From Enterobacter ludwigii (GTDB taxonomy: Bacteria > Pseudomonadota > Gammaproteobacteria > Enterobacterales > Enterobacteriaceae): a stretch of DNA of 64,000 bases. The position numbers and the translations under genes were made by a program. The stretch covers positions 2,542,001 through 2,606,000 of the forward strand of contig NZ_CP017279.1 in assembly GCF_001750725.1 (NCBI RefSeq). Reading direction: 5' to 3'. The notes beneath the pieces are model-generated. The model saw nothing but the letters and a program-made list of their open reading frames with translations, had not been told where the DNA came from and did not search any database. Of this stretch, positions 9,092 through 18,382 are shown piece by piece (within the stretch, counting starts at the first letter, position 1; each line of letters starts with the position of its first letter).

Positions 9092-9871
9092 CTACTTCAA
9101 AGACCCCTTCAGGAACTGCTGCAGACGCGGGCTTTGCGGGTTCGCTAACACCTCATCGGGATGCCCCTGCTCTTCGATTTTACCCTGATGCAGGAAGATG
9201 ACGTGGTTAGAAACGTTCCGGGCAAAGCCCATCTCGTGCGTCACCACCACCATCGTTTTGCCCTCTTCGGCGAGCTTCTGCATGATGCGCAGCACTTCGC
9301 CAACGAGTTCTGGGTCCAGCGCGGAAGTCGGTTCGTCGAACAGCAAGACTTCCGGCTCCATCGCCAGCGCGCGGGCAATGGATACACGCTGCTGCTGCCC
9401 GCCGGACAGATGTACCGGATACTTCATCTGCTGGCGCTCATCAATACCCACTTTCGCCAGGTATTTCACCGCACGGTCGCGGGCGTCCTGTTTGCTGAGA
9501 CCCAGCACCTGGATTGGCGCTTCCATTACGTTCTCCAGCACCGTCATATGGCTCCAGAGATTAAAGTGCTGGAAAACCATCGTCAGGCGCGTACGCAACA
9601 GACGTAGCTGATTTTTATCCGCCACCTTCAGCTGGCCGTCTTTGTCACGCACCAGATTGATGTTCTGCCCGCTCACCACAATTGAGCCTTCGCTCGGTTT
9701 TTCGAGGAAGTTAATGCAGCGCAGGAAAGTACTTTTACCGGAGCCGGATGAGCCGATAATACTGATGACATCGCCCGCGTTTGCCTGCAGCGACACCCCT
9801 TTCAGCACTTCATGTTCGCCGTAGCGTTTGTGCAGATCAATAACGTTTAATTTGTTCTCAGCCATCATCAT
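9092..9871 (-). CDS. hisP: Histidine/basic amino acid ABC transporter ATP-binding protein HisP
   Basis: A 259-residue ABC ATPase almost identical in layout to E. coli HisP (257). Walker A is GSSGSGKST near residue 41, the signature is LSGGQQQR, and Walker B is [13 protein letters not shown]. The H-loop is VVTHEMG. It powers import of histidine and, with ArgT, of lysine, arginine and ornithine through HisQM. Three consecutive ATG codons precede the conserved AENKL, so the exact start is uncertain by two codons. It is the last gene of the hisJQMP operon, two bases after hisM. Confidence 0.97.
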   Translation of the reverse strand: MMMAENKLNVIDLHKRYGEHEVLKGVSLQANAGDVISIIGSSGSGKSTFLRCINFLEKPSEGSIVVSGQNINLVRDKDGQLKVADKNQLRLLRTRLTMVFQHFNLWSHMTVLENVMEAPIQVLGLSKQDARDRAVKYLAKVGIDERQQMKYPVHLSGGQQQRVSIARALAMEPEVLLFDEPTSALDPELVGEVLRIMQKLAEEGKTMVVVTHEMGFARNVSNHVIFLHQGKIEEQGHPDEVLANPQSPRLQQFLKGSLK

Positions 9872-9873
9872 TC

Positions 9874-10590
9874 TCAGTGCGTCGAAGAAGGTTTTATATG
9901 CTGCAACCAGCGTTTTTCTGCCTTACGGAACAGGCTAATCAGGACGTATGAAATTATCAAATAAAGCACTGCCGCAATACCGAATGCGGTAAACGGCTGA
10001 TAGGTTGCCGAGTTAATATCCCGGGCAATCTTCAGTAAGTCCGGCACCGTGGCGGTAAAGGCCAGCGCCGTGGAGTGCAGCATCAGAATCACTTCGTTAC
10101 TGTACGCCGGTAACGCAATACGCAGCGCCGACGGCAGAATGATGCAACGGTAAAGCTTCACGGAGGAGAAGCCGTACGCACGCGCCGCTTCAATTTCACC
10201 GTACGGGACAGAGCGAATCGCCCCTGCGAAAATCTCGGTGGTATAGGCGCAGGTATTGAGCGTCAATGCCAGCACCGTACAGTTCAGACCGCTGCGGAAG
10301 AACGCATTGAGCATTTCAGTGCCTTTTACGATCTCAAGCGTGTACATCCCCGAATAGAACACCAGCAGCTGCACGTATAGCGGCGTACCGCGAAACACAT
10401 AGGTAAACAACCAGATTGGGAACTGGATAAATTTATTGTTCGACACACGACCAATGGCAAGAAATACCGCCAGAATGCCGCCCATCACCACGGAGGAGAT
10501 CAGAAGCCAGAGCGTAATGGCGACGCCGGTGAAGCGATAGCCATCTGTCCACAGCAGCGATTTCCAGTATTCCTGAATAATCTCAATCAC
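9874..10590 (-). CDS. hisM: Histidine ABC transporter permease HisM
   Basis: A 238-residue inner-membrane permease, the same length as E. coli HisM. It has about five hydrophobic segments and the cytoplasmic EAA loop [18 protein letters not shown] that contacts HisP. It starts with GTG, as the sequence and the family N-terminus [10 protein letters not shown] both show, and overlaps the hisQ stop by 4 bases. It pairs with HisQ to form the translocation channel. Confidence 0.97.
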   Translation of the reverse strand: MIEIIQEYWKSLLWTDGYRFTGVAITLWLLISSVVMGGILAVFLAIGRVSNNKFIQFPIWLFTYVFRGTPLYVQLLVFYSGMYTLEIVKGTEMLNAFFRSGLNCTVLALTLNTCAYTTEIFAGAIRSVPYGEIEAARAYGFSSVKLYRCIILPSALRIALPAYSNEVILMLHSTALAFTATVPDLLKIARDINSATYQPFTAFGIAAVLYLIISYVLISLFRKAEKRWLQHIKPSSTH

Positions 10591-11273
10591 AGATCAGCCC
10601 TCTTCACACCCACGGAGTAGCGACGTTCGAGCAGAAGCAGCACACCATTGGAGGCGGTCGTAAAGACCAGATAGATTACGCCACATACCACCGCAAAGTA
10701 GAACGGTTCCCAGGTGCTTTTGCCGGCAAGCTGGGTCGCTTTCACCACATCTTCCAGGCCAAGCAGAGAGACCAGCGCGGTTGCCTTAAGAATAACCTGC
10801 CAGTTGTTACCGATACCTGGAAGCGCATAGCGCATCATGGCCGGGAACATGATTCGACGAAACGTCTGTGAGGAGGTGAAACCGAATGCGGTTGCCGCTT
10901 CAATGTGGCCTTTCGGCACAGCCATATACGCGCCGCGGAAGGTTTCGGTGAAGTAGGCCCCGTAGATAAAACCGAGCGTAATAATACCGGCCACCATCGG
11001 GTCGATATCGATTTGTCCCATACCCATTGCGTCCGTCACGCTGTTAAGCGCAATCTGCAGACCGTAAAAGATCAGAAGCATCAGCACCAGATCGGGAACA
11101 CCGCGAATCAGCGTCGTATAGCCTTCAAAAATCAGCGCCAGCGGCTTGTTAGCCGAAAGCTTCGCCCCTGCGCCCGCCAGACCTATCAGCACCGCCAGCA
11201 CCACGGAGCTGAGAGCCAGCTCAAGGGTGACAAGCGCGCCCTGTAAAATAACGCCAGAAAATCCGTACAGCAT
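10587..11273 (-). CDS. hisQ: Histidine ABC transporter permease HisQ
   Basis: A 228-residue permease starting MLYGFSGVILQGALVTLELAL, matching E. coli HisQ in length and start. The frame opens further upstream, but those residues read through the hisJ-hisQ spacer and are not conserved. The EAA loop GHIEAATAFGFTSSQTFR is present. It forms the inner-membrane channel with HisM. Confidence 0.97.
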   Translation of the reverse strand: MLYGFSGVILQGALVTLELALSSVVLAVLIGLAGAGAKLSANKPLALIFEGYTTLIRGVPDLVLMLLIFYGLQIALNSVTDAMGMGQIDIDPMVAGIITLGFIYGAYFTETFRGAYMAVPKGHIEAATAFGFTSSQTFRRIMFPAMMRYALPGIGNNWQVILKATALVSLLGLEDVVKATQLAGKSTWEPFYFAVVCGVIYLVFTTASNGVLLLLERRYSVGVKRADL

Positions 11274-11317
11274 ACCGCGAGCCCTGTCGTATCGTGAGTG
11301 GTGGAACCGTGTCTTTT

Positions 11318-11338
11318 CCCCTCCCACAGTGGGAGGGG
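11318..11338. repeat. REP-like palindrome in the hisJ-hisQ spacer
   Basis: CCCCTCCCAC and GTGGGAGGGG form a perfect 10-base stem around a single base. In Salmonella the hisJ-hisQ spacer is the place where a REP element was first described; here a different palindrome occupies the same position. It may lower expression of hisQMP relative to the abundant binding protein HisJ by protecting the hisJ message end. Confidence 0.7.
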
Positions 11339-11361
11339 CTGCACGTTATTTGACGGGGCGA

Positions 11362-12144
11362 TTAGCCGCCGTAAACATTGAAATCGAAGTATTTTTTCGC
11401 AATTTTCTCGTACGTGCCGTCAGCGCGCATTTCGGCAAAGGCTTTGTTCAGCGCTTCACGCAGTTCGTTGTCTTCCTTGCGCAGGCCCATACCGGTGCCT
11501 ACACCAAACAACTTCACATCCTTGATGGATGGACCGCCAAACTTATAGTCTTTGCCGACCGACTGTTTCAGGAAGCCTTCGCTCGCCGCAACTTCATCCT
11601 GGAACGCTGCGTCAATGCGACCTGCCGTCAGGTCAGCGTAGATATTTTCCTGGCCCTGATAAGAGACGATTTCAATCCCTTTCGGCGCCCAGTGTTCGTT
11701 ACCGTAGGTTTCCTGAGTGGTCCCCTGCAGCACGCCCACGCGTTTGCCTTTCAGCGACTCGAGAGTAGGCTGAATGTCAGAAGATTTGGCGACAACCAGA
11801 CGTGAATCTGCCGCGTAGAGTTTGTCCGTGAAAGCAATCTCCTGCTGGCGTTTTTCAGTGATGGAGAGCGAGGACATAATCACGTCGATTTTTTTCGCTT
11901 TCAGCGACGGGATCAGCGCATCCAGTGGGTTCTCAACGTAGGTACACTGCGCTTTGATGCGTTTGCACAGTTCGTTGGCCAGATCGATGTCAAAACCAAC
12001 CAATTCACCTTTAGAATTCTTCGATTCGAACGGTGCATAGGTAGGATCGGTACCGATTCGAATTTTCTGCGGAATTGCTGCGAATGCCGCGGTGGCGCTG
12101 GAAAAGGCCAGCACCAGAGAAAGTGACAATACTAGTTTTTTCAT
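11362..12144 (-). CDS. hisJ: Histidine-binding periplasmic protein HisJ
   Basis: A 260-residue periplasmic binding protein with a signal peptide ([22 protein letters not shown], cut before AIPQK). The mature protein contains [14 protein letters not shown] and [13 protein letters not shown], the type 2 solute-binding fold for basic amino acids, with the conserved disulfide Cys pair. It delivers histidine to HisQMP. The start at 12144 is chosen because it begins the signal peptide; five residues upstream are not conserved. It is a paralogue of argT next to it. Confidence 0.97.
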   Translation of the reverse strand: MKKLVLSLSLVLAFSSATAAFAAIPQKIRIGTDPTYAPFESKNSKGELVGFDIDLANELCKRIKAQCTYVENPLDALIPSLKAKKIDVIMSSLSITEKRQQEIAFTDKLYAADSRLVVAKSSDIQPTLESLKGKRVGVLQGTTQETYGNEHWAPKGIEIVSYQGQENIYADLTAGRIDAAFQDEVAASEGFLKQSVGKDYKFGGPSIKDVKLFGVGTGMGLRKEDNELREALNKAFAEMRADGTYEKIAKKYFDFNVYGG

Positions 12145-12261
12145 ATCTGTCCTCAACAAACTGTCTACATACGGGATTTTTACGACGACGGGGTGGTGCT
12201 AATGTGCCATCAATCCCCTCCGTCAGGCAAAGAATAATGCCTTTGAGCCGGGATTTTTTGC

Positions 12262-12267
12262 ATTATA
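12262..12267 (-). promoter_or_regulatory. Possible -10 box for hisJ
   Basis: On the minus strand this reads TATAAT, 118 bases before the hisJ ATG, downstream of the large dyad at 12290-12326. No good -35 hexamer is visible, which would suit an activated promoter. Confidence 0.4.
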
Positions 12268-12289
12268 AATGCGTAAGTATGCACACAGC

Positions 12290-12326
12290 GATCCAATACA
12301 GTGCATTAATTGCACCATATTGGATC
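12290..12326. promoter_or_regulatory. Nested dyad upstream of hisJ, NtrC-like
   Basis: Outer arms GATCCAATA (12290-12298) and TATTGGATC (12318-12326) enclose inner arms GTGCA and TGCAC around TTAAT. The segment TGCACCATATTGGATC also resembles half of an NtrC site (TGCACC-N5-GGTGCA). It lies between argT and the hisJ promoter region. Confidence 0.5.
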
Positions 12327-12335
12327 ATCCCGCCT

Positions 12336-12362
12336 GACAATGCACCTCAGCAGTGCATTGTC
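12336..12362 (-). terminator. Hairpin after argT
   Basis: GACAATGCAC and GTGCATTGTC form a 10-base stem with a 7-base loop just after the argT stop. No T-run follows on the minus strand, so it may be a processing or attenuating hairpin rather than a full terminator. It could allow partial read-through into hisJ. Confidence 0.5.
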
Positions 12363-12370
12363 GTCAGGTA

Positions 12371-13153
12371 TTAGTCACCGTAGACGTTGAAGTCGAAGTA
12401 TTTCTTCGCCAGTTTGTCGTAGGTACCGTCTTTACGCAGCTCAGCAAACGCTTTGTCGAAGGCGGCTTTCAGCTCGGTATCGTCCTTACGCAGGCCGATA
12501 CCCGTACCGTCACCAAAGTACTTTTTGTCTTTCACGGACGGGCCAGCAAAAGCGTACTCTTTGCCCGCTGGCTGTTTCAGGAAGCCTTCACTCGCGGCGA
12601 CTTCATCCTGGAATGCTGCATCCAGACGGCCTGCCGCCAGGTCAGAGTAGATCAGATCCTGGTTCTGGTACGCCACCACATCGACGCCCTTCTCACGCCA
12701 GTTCGCATTGGCAAACCCTTCCTGCGTTGAGCCCTGAAGCACGCCGACATGCTTGCCTTTCAGCGAGTCGATGGTGGGTTGAATCGGGGAGCCTTTAGCG
12801 GCAATCAGACGTGAATCTGCAGCGTAAAGCTTGTCAGAGAAGGCAATCTCCTGCTGACGTTTTTCGGTGATAGAGAGAGAAGAGATAATGGCGTCGATTT
12901 TCTTGGCTTTCAGCGACGGGATTAACGCATCAAAGTCGCTGCCCACCCATGTGCATTTCACCGCAATGCGTTTGCACATTTCATTTCCCAGATCGATATC
13001 AAACCCAACGAAATCGCCTTTCGCATCCTTGGAAGAGAATGGCGCGTAGGTTGCGTCTGTACCGATACGAACTGTCTGTGGAAGCGCTGCGTAGCTACCT
13101 GCTGCCGCACTTAACCCCACCAGCAAAGACAGAGCCAGAACCGTCTTCTTCAT
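12371..13153 (-). CDS. argT: Lysine/arginine/ornithine-binding periplasmic protein ArgT
   Basis: A 260-residue periplasmic binding protein paralogous to HisJ. The signal peptide is [22 protein letters not shown], followed by [20 protein letters not shown]. It binds lysine, arginine and ornithine and feeds them to HisQMP. Order argT-hisJ-hisQ-hisM-hisP matches Salmonella and E. coli. A sigma-54-type promoter about 65-80 bases upstream, together with NtrC-like sites, indicates induction under nitrogen limitation. Confidence 0.97.
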   Translation of the reverse strand: MKKTVLALSLLVGLSAAAGSYAALPQTVRIGTDATYAPFSSKDAKGDFVGFDIDLGNEMCKRIAVKCTWVGSDFDALIPSLKAKKIDAIISSLSITEKRQQEIAFSDKLYAADSRLIAAKGSPIQPTIDSLKGKHVGVLQGSTQEGFANANWREKGVDVVAYQNQDLIYSDLAAGRLDAAFQDEVAASEGFLKQPAGKEYAFAGPSVKDKKYFGDGTGIGLRKDDTELKAAFDKAFAELRKDGTYDKLAKKYFDFNVYGD

Positions 13154-13218
13154 ACATTTACCCTCAAGTACCGTGATTTTATTATGTATTGTGTTGTGTG
13201 TTGTGTTGCAGGCTTCTC

Positions 13219-13236
13219 TTGCAGGTCTTATGCCAC
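13219..13236 (-). promoter_or_regulatory. Sigma-54 promoter of argT
   Basis: On the minus strand GTGGCATAAGACCTGCAA has the invariant GG and GC separated by ten bases, as in the -24/-12 consensus TGGCAC-N5-TTGCA. It ends 66 bases before the argT ATG. The Salmonella argT gene is known to be sigma-54 and NtrC dependent. Confidence 0.85.
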
Positions 13237-13391
13237 ATTGCCGTCTGGTGAAAAGTTCGACGTTAAATATGTTAATAAAACGTTGCGATATTGCCTTAAT
13301 GGTGAAAGATAGCAGGTCTGCCGAACGAACCGGAAAGAGAAAAAGGGAAAAAGCGAATTAAATGTCGAGGATATGATCGCCGTTGCATAAT

Positions 13392-13408
13392 TGCCCTGAA
13401 ACAGGGCA
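13392..13408. promoter_or_regulatory. Second palindrome, possible weak NtrC site
   Basis: TGCCCTG-AAA-CAGGGCA is perfectly symmetric and starts 30 bases (three helical turns) from the better NtrC-like site at 13422-13438. It could alternatively be a weak hairpin after ubiX, but no T-run follows. Confidence 0.45.
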
Positions 13409-13421
13409 CGTTATCTTTTCA

Positions 13422-13438
13422 TGCACGCTGTGAGTGCA
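13422..13438. promoter_or_regulatory. NtrC-like binding site upstream of argT
   Basis: TGCACGCTGTGAGTGCA fits the NtrC dyad (TGCAC-N7-GTGCA). It lies about 190 bases upstream of the sigma-54 promoter, a normal distance for an enhancer, and just after the end of ubiX. Confidence 0.7.
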
Positions 13439-13443
13439 CAGAT

Positions 13444-14013
13444 TCAGGCACCCTGCCAGCGGGTGAAAAGGTCTTCAGGCAGGTCGATATCAAACTGATC
13501 GAGAACGCGGTTAACCGTCTGATTAATCACATCATCCAGTGAAACGGGCCGGTGATAGAACGCCGGTACCGGTGGCATGATCACCGCGCCGAGTTCAGCA
13601 GCCTGAGTCATTAAACGCAGATGTCCCAGGTGCAGCGGCGTTTCCCGCACGCAGAGAACCAGAGGACGACGCTCCTTCAGCACCACGTCCGCGGCGCGGG
13701 TGACCAGCGTGTCGGTATAGCTGTTTACAATGCCGGAGAGCGTTTTAATGGAACAAGGCAGGATAACCATGCCGGCCGTTTTATACGAGCCTGAGGAGAT
13801 GCTGGCGGCGATATCGCGGGCATCGTGGACCACATCCGCCAGCGCCTGGACATCACGCAGTGAGAGGTCGGTTTCAAGAGAGAGGGTCTGACGTGCCGCC
13901 TGGCTCATGACCAGATGCGTTTCCACTTCTGCCACGTCGCGCAGTACCTGTAACAGACGTACGCCGTAAATCGCGCCACTGGCACCACTGAGCCCAACAA
14001 TGAGTCGTTTCAT
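13444..14013 (-). CDS. ubiX: Flavin prenyltransferase UbiX
   Basis: A 189-residue protein, the same length as E. coli UbiX. It joins dimethylallyl phosphate to FMN to make the prenylated flavin needed by the decarboxylase UbiD in ubiquinone synthesis. The N-terminal flavin-binding loop is GLSGASGAIYGVRLL (residues 7-21), and SSGSYKTAGMVILPCS and YHRP are conserved. The frame extends 31 codons upstream, but MKRLIVGLSG is the family start. It follows purF in the cvpA-purF-ubiX operon. Confidence 0.96.
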   Translation of the reverse strand: MKRLIVGLSGASGAIYGVRLLQVLRDVAEVETHLVMSQAARQTLSLETDLSLRDVQALADVVHDARDIAASISSGSYKTAGMVILPCSIKTLSGIVNSYTDTLVTRAADVVLKERRPLVLCVRETPLHLGHLRLMTQAAELGAVIMPPVPAFYHRPVSLDDVINQTVNRVLDQFDIDLPEDLFTRWQGA

Positions 14014-14102
14014 GATTTTCGCCCTAACTGATTTCAGGGCAGACTGTGCAGGATTTTGCGGGGAGTTGCAAGTGAGGGCAAATGCCCTCACTTGCACAGA
14101 CA

Positions 14103-15620
14103 TCAACCTTCGTTGTGCATCTCTAAACTTTCGAGATCGTTTTGCAGCTGGACGGCTTTCGCATCGTCGTTGCGCAGCGAATCAAGGTAGTCGAGGTACT
14201 GCTGGTCAACGTCTTTCGTCACGTAAACGCCATTAAACACGGAGCATTCGAACTGCTGAATATCCGGGTTCTCAGCGCGTACTGCGTCGATAAGATCGTT
14301 CAGATCCTGGAAAATCAGGCCGTCGGCACCGATGATCTGACGAATTTCGTCCACTTCACGACCGTGAGCGATCAGCTCATTGGCGGTTGGCATATCGATG
14401 CCGTACACGTTCGGGAAACGAATTTCCGGTGCGGCTGAGGCCAGATACACTTTCTTCGCACCCGCTTCGCGCGCCATCTCAATAATCTGTTCTGAGGTGG
14501 TGCCGCGAACGATGGAGTCATCCACCAGCAGGACGTTTTTGTCGCGGAACTCAGCGCGGTTTGCGTTCAGTTTACGACGCACGGACTTACGGCGCAGCTG
14601 CTGACCCGGCATGATAAAGGTACGACCAACGTAGCGGTTTTTCACAAACCCCTGACGGTATGGCTTGTCCAGAATGCGGGCGATTTCCAGAGCGATATCG
14701 CAGGACGTTTCCGGAATAGGAATAACGACGTCGATATCCAGATCGTCCCACTCGCGGGCAATCTTCTCGCCAAGTTTAGTCCCCATGTTCACGCGCGCGC
14801 TATAGACGGAAATCTTGTCGATAAACGAGTCCGGACGGGCGAAGTAAACATATTCAAACAGGCACGGATTGCTCACCGGGTTGTCAGCACACTGGCGGGT
14901 GAACAGCTGGCCCTTCTCAGTGATATAGACCGCTTCGCCAGGCGCAACATCACGCAGGAACTCGAAGCCCAGGGTATCCAGCGCCACGCTTTCAGAGGCA
15001 ACCATGTATTCGGTACGACCATCACCGAGATCGCGCTTACCGAGCACCAGCGGGCGGATGCCGTTTGGATCGCGGAAGGCAACCATCCCGTGGCCGATAA
15101 TCATCGCCACGCAGGCATACGCACCACGGATCTGGCGGTTAGTCGCGGCAACGGCGGCAAAAATGTTGTCTGCTTCCAGCGGGTAGTGACGGAAGTTATC
15201 CAGCTCGCTGGCAAAGATATTGAGCAGAATTTCAGAATCAGAGGTGGTGTTAATGTGGCGACGTTTCTCTTCGAACAACTTCTTACGCAGCTCGTGCGCG
15301 TTGGTCAGGTTGCCATTGTGGGCAAGCGTGATGCCATACGGTGAGTTGACGTAGAAAGGCTGAGCCTCAGAGGCGCTGGAACTGCCAGCAGTAGGATAAC
15401 GAACGTGACCGATCCCCATATTACCTTGCAGACGCTGCATATGGCGGGCTTCAAACACATCATTTACCAGACCATTCGCCTTACGTAAACGGAAGCAGTT
15501 GTTTGCATCAATGGTGATGATACCCGCAGCATCCTGCCCACGGTGCTGAAGCACCGTTAACGCGTCATAAATCGACTGGTTTACCGGCATGAAACCGGCG
15601 ATACCGACAATACCGCACAT
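14103..15620 (-). CDS. purF: Amidophosphoribosyltransferase PurF
   Basis: A 505-residue enzyme of the first step of purine synthesis, making phosphoribosylamine from PRPP and glutamine. After the initiator Met, Cys2 in MCGIVGIAG is the N-terminal nucleophile of the glutaminase domain. The phosphoribosyltransferase domain carries the PRPP motif [14 protein letters not shown]. It lies 36 bases after cvpA and before ubiX, in an operon headed by a PurR box before cvpA. Confidence 0.98.
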   Translation of the reverse strand: MCGIVGIAGFMPVNQSIYDALTVLQHRGQDAAGIITIDANNCFRLRKANGLVNDVFEARHMQRLQGNMGIGHVRYPTAGSSSASEAQPFYVNSPYGITLAHNGNLTNAHELRKKLFEEKRRHINTTSDSEILLNIFASELDNFRHYPLEADNIFAAVAATNRQIRGAYACVAMIIGHGMVAFRDPNGIRPLVLGKRDLGDGRTEYMVASESVALDTLGFEFLRDVAPGEAVYITEKGQLFTRQCADNPVSNPCLFEYVYFARPDSFIDKISVYSARVNMGTKLGEKIAREWDDLDIDVVIPIPETSCDIALEIARILDKPYRQGFVKNRYVGRTFIMPGQQLRRKSVRRKLNANRAEFRDKNVLLVDDSIVRGTTSEQIIEMAREAGAKKVYLASAAPEIRFPNVYGIDMPTANELIAHGREVDEIRQIIGADGLIFQDLNDLIDAVRAENPDIQQFECSVFNGVYVTKDVDQQYLDYLDSLRNDDAKAVQLQNDLESLEMHNEG

Positions 15621-15656
15621 TCGTCTTTTCCTCGTTAAGCCACATCTCAGAGCGCA

Positions 15657-16145
15657 TTACGCTCTGGGCAAGAAACTCGACGAGCTTTGCAGATAGTCAA
15701 AGAACCATCTGATGATGAAACTGAACTCTGGAATGAGCTGCGATTTTTGCCAGTCTTCACTTTTGGAGAACCCGGTAAAGGTATCCAGGAAGAACAGGAT
15801 CGCGGCCACAATCAGCACGCCTCGTAATGCGCCGAAACAGATCCCGAGTACCCTGTCTGTTCCTGACAGACCGGTTTTCTCGACCAACTGACCTATCACG
15901 TAATTTACGATAGCGCCGACAATCAGCGTCGCGATAAACAGCACCGCGATAGCGATTCCATTTCGGACCAGTTCATCTTCAAAGCCCGTGAACCAGACAG
16001 ACAGGTAAGTGTAGTAATGACTGGCAACAAAGAAAGCACAACCCCAGGTTACCAGCGATAACGCTTCACGAACAAAGCCACGGATCAGGCTAACCAGACA
16101 GGAAAAACCAATCACCGCAATGATGGCGTAATCAATCCAGACCAT
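15657..16145 (-). CDS. cvpA: Colicin V production protein CvpA
   Basis: A 162-residue inner-membrane protein with four hydrophobic segments, same length as E. coli CvpA. It starts MVWIDYAIIAVIGFSCLVSLIRGFV; the open frame upstream to 16319 crosses a promoter and is rejected. The gene is named for its need in colicin V export; its role in envelope homeostasis is not fully known. It is the first gene of the purF operon and is preceded by a PurR operator. Confidence 0.96.
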   Translation of the reverse strand: MVWIDYAIIAVIGFSCLVSLIRGFVREALSLVTWGCAFFVASHYYTYLSVWFTGFEDELVRNGIAIAVLFIATLIVGAIVNYVIGQLVEKTGLSGTDRVLGICFGALRGVLIVAAILFFLDTFTGFSKSEDWQKSQLIPEFSFIIRWFFDYLQSSSSFLPRA

Positions 16146-16200
16146 ATGTGTCCCACGATTTAACGCCCTGTCATCCAGTTCGGGGCGAATTCTAACAAAA

Positions 16201-16216
16201 AAGAAAACGTTTGCGT
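16201..16216 (-). promoter_or_regulatory. PurR operator before cvpA-purF-ubiX
   Basis: On the minus strand the sequence ACGCAAACGTTTTCTT lies 56 bases before the cvpA start. It matches the E. coli cvpA-purF PurR operator as I know it and the consensus ACGCAAACGTTTGCGT. A TAGAAT -10 candidate lies just downstream at 16189-16194. Confidence 0.88.
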
Positions 16217-16355
16217 AGGGATTTCCTTCCCACGCGTAAATAAAAAAGGCGCTGAAAAAATGTTCAACGCCGTGGCTTTTTACGTCTCTGTGGACGTCTG
16301 CCGTCACTCTTCCCCCCACCCTCTCCTCACAGAAAGGATAAGGGTGAGGGAGGGG

Positions 16356-17057
16356 TTAGTTCGCGCTGTAGCTCATCACCACACCGCTCAGGCCGGAGAT
16401 CTGCTTCAGCTCACCCAGCGATCCTTTAAGCTTATCTTTGGACGCTTCTGGCCCCACGAGAATACGGGTAATTTTACCCTGTACCGGCGTGGAAGGTGAA
16501 GTGTAAACACGATATCCCGCACTGCGCAGTTTACCCACTACCTCATTGACCTTATCGGCATTTTTCAGCGCACCCAGCTGCACGACGTAGGCTTTGCCCG
16601 TCGGTGCGGCTTCCTGCTGAGCCGGTTTCGCCGGAGGCGGTGTCTCAGTCGCTGCGGCAAGCTGTTCGCTCGTTTTATCTCGCTGCGGTTTCGGCTGCGT
16701 TTTTTCGACCGGCTTCGGTTTCTCAGCCGGTTTAGGCTGCACGACCGGAACCGGTACCGGATCGATATCGTTGGTGTTGCTCGCCGCCAGACGAGACGGA
16801 TCAAGAGACGGCGCAGCCGCATCGCCTGCGCGAACCTCTTCCGCTGCGCCTTCCGGCGGCTGAGCAGGAAGGGCCTGTGTCGCCGCAGGCAGCATATCCG
16901 GCTCGTCGCGATCGCCCGGTTTCGGTACCAGAGGAATGGCTGCAAACTCATCCTGATAGTGCTTTTTCTGCCCGTCGAGCAGGCCCGGGAGAATAATGAC
17001 TCCCAGCGCCACCAGCACTATTGTTCCTGCTAAACGGTTCTGAAACTTACTCGCCAC
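16356..17057 (-). CDS. dedD: Cell division protein DedD (SPOR domain)
   Basis: A 233-residue inner-membrane division protein, slightly longer than E. coli DedD (220). One transmembrane helix (about residues 10-27, GTIVLVALGVIILPGLL) is followed by a long Pro/Lys/Glu/Gln-rich linker and a C-terminal SPOR domain (about 155-233, YVVQLGALKNADKVNEVVGKL). SPOR domains bind denuded peptidoglycan at the septum. The linker carries repeated KP/PKP units and differs most from E. coli. It overlaps the end of folC by 11 bases. Confidence 0.95.
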   Translation of the reverse strand: MASKFQNRLAGTIVLVALGVIILPGLLDGQKKHYQDEFAAIPLVPKPGDRDEPDMLPAATQALPAQPPEGAAEEVRAGDAAAPSLDPSRLAASNTNDIDPVPVPVVQPKPAEKPKPVEKTQPKPQRDKTSEQLAAATETPPPAKPAQQEAAPTGKAYVVQLGALKNADKVNEVVGKLRSAGYRVYTSPSTPVQGKITRILVGPEASKDKLKGSLGELKQISGLSGVVMSYSAN

Positions 17058-18315
17058 CGGTTCTCCCCGCGTCCATCACTTCCATGACATGTGCCACCGT
17101 GTGGAACGAACCACACACCAGCACGGTATCTTCTGGTTTAGCATCCGCCATCGCGGCATGCCAGGCCTGAGCCACGCTATTATAGATTGCGCCTTTGCCG
17201 AGATGTTCCATCAACTGCTCAGCGGTCGCCCCGCGTGGCCCCTCCAGAGGAGCACAATACCAGCTATCGACCACACTCTCCATGCAGGCCAGCGTACCGC
17301 CAATATCTTTATCATGAAGCATACCGATAACCGCCAGCACGCGCCCGGTTTTTGGTAACGATTTGAGACGTCCCGCGAGATACGCCGCGGCATGCGGGTT
17401 GTGCGCCACATCGAGGATCAGGCGCGGTGACTCGCTGACAATCTGGAAACGCCCGGGCAGGATCGCCCGCTCAATGCCCTCGCGAATCGCCTGCTCGCTC
17501 ACCGCCAGACCGCTTGCGCGCAGTGCCGCCAGCGCGGTTGCCGCGTTAGGCTGCGGCACCTGCGGCAATGGCAGGTTGTCCAGCGCGCCCTGCGCATCGC
17601 TAAAGCGCCAACCGTCTGCCTGAACCTCATACTGCCAGTCTACGCCACGGCGCAACAGACGCGCACCCGTCTCATTCGCCACCTCTGCAATGGTGTGCGG
17701 CATATCCGGCTCGCCGACCACGCCAGGTTTATTCGCCCGGAAAATCCCGGCTTTCTCGCGACCAATGCTTTCGCGATCCGGCCCCAGCCAGTCGGTATGA
17801 TCCAGCGCAATGCTGGTCACGACGGCCACATCCGCATCCACCATGTTGGTGGCATCAAGACGCCCGCCGAGGCCGACTTCCAGAATCACCACGTCCAGCT
17901 GCGCCTGCTTAAACAACCACAATGCCGACAGGGTGCCGTATTCAAAATAGGTTAATGAAATTTCACCGCGCGCGGCTTCAATTTCCGCGAAAGAGGCAGT
18001 ATGCGCTGATTCCGGCAGCTCGCGGTTTTGCACACGCACCCGCTCGGTATACCGCACGAGGTGTGGAGAGCTGTAAACGCCAACCTTATAGCCTGCTGCC
18101 ATCAGGACTGATTCCAGCGTGCGGCACGTCGTGCCTTTACCGTTCGTTCCGGCAACGGTGAACACAAACGGCGCTGGTTTCAGTACGTCGAGACGCGCGG
18201 CAACCTGGCTTACGCGCTCAAGCCCCATATCGATGGTTTTACTGTGCAGGTTTTCCAGATAAGAAAGCCACGCGGCCAGGGGCGACGTGGCTTGGGGAAT
18301 GCTTTTATTTTCCAT
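17047..18315 (-). CDS. folC: Bifunctional tetrahydrofolate synthase/folylpolyglutamate synthase FolC
   Basis: A 422-residue Mur-ligase-like enzyme that adds glutamate to dihydropteroate and to folates. The P-loop is VAGTNGKGTTCRT near residue 53, and LEVGLGGRLDATN and ALDHTDWLG are the family metal/ATP motifs. Length agrees with E. coli FolC (422). It lies between accD and dedD on the minus strand, separated from accD by an intrinsic terminator. Confidence 0.97.
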   Translation of the reverse strand: MENKSIPQATSPLAAWLSYLENLHSKTIDMGLERVSQVAARLDVLKPAPFVFTVAGTNGKGTTCRTLESVLMAAGYKVGVYSSPHLVRYTERVRVQNRELPESAHTASFAEIEAARGEISLTYFEYGTLSALWLFKQAQLDVVILEVGLGGRLDATNMVDADVAVVTSIALDHTDWLGPDRESIGREKAGIFRANKPGVVGEPDMPHTIAEVANETGARLLRRGVDWQYEVQADGWRFSDAQGALDNLPLPQVPQPNAATALAALRASGLAVSEQAIREGIERAILPGRFQIVSESPRLILDVAHNPHAAAYLAGRLKSLPKTGRVLAVIGMLHDKDIGGTLACMESVVDSWYCAPLEGPRGATAEQLMEHLGKGAIYNSVAQAWHAAMADAKPEDTVLVCGSFHTVAHVMEVMDAGRTGGE

Positions 18316-18344
18316 GATGCCCGGTCATTAACAGTTGAGAAAGC

Positions 18345-18376
18345 AAAAGGGCAGCGCCATTCGGCCCTGCCCTTTT
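18345..18376 (-). terminator. Intrinsic terminator after accD
   Basis: AAAAGGGCAG and CTGCCCTTTT form a 10-base stem with a further GCC/GGC pairing and an ATTC loop. On the minus strand the stem ends in TTTTGCTTTC, a fair U-run. It lies just after the accD stop and before folC. Confidence 0.8.
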
Positions 18377-18382
18377 CAGTTA

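Noticed and set aside
16315..16350. REP-like hairpin between cvpA and dedD
   Set aside because: The arms (CCCTCTCCTCAC and GGGTGAGGG) pair only partly; kept as a degenerate relative in the palindrome finding, not as a feature.
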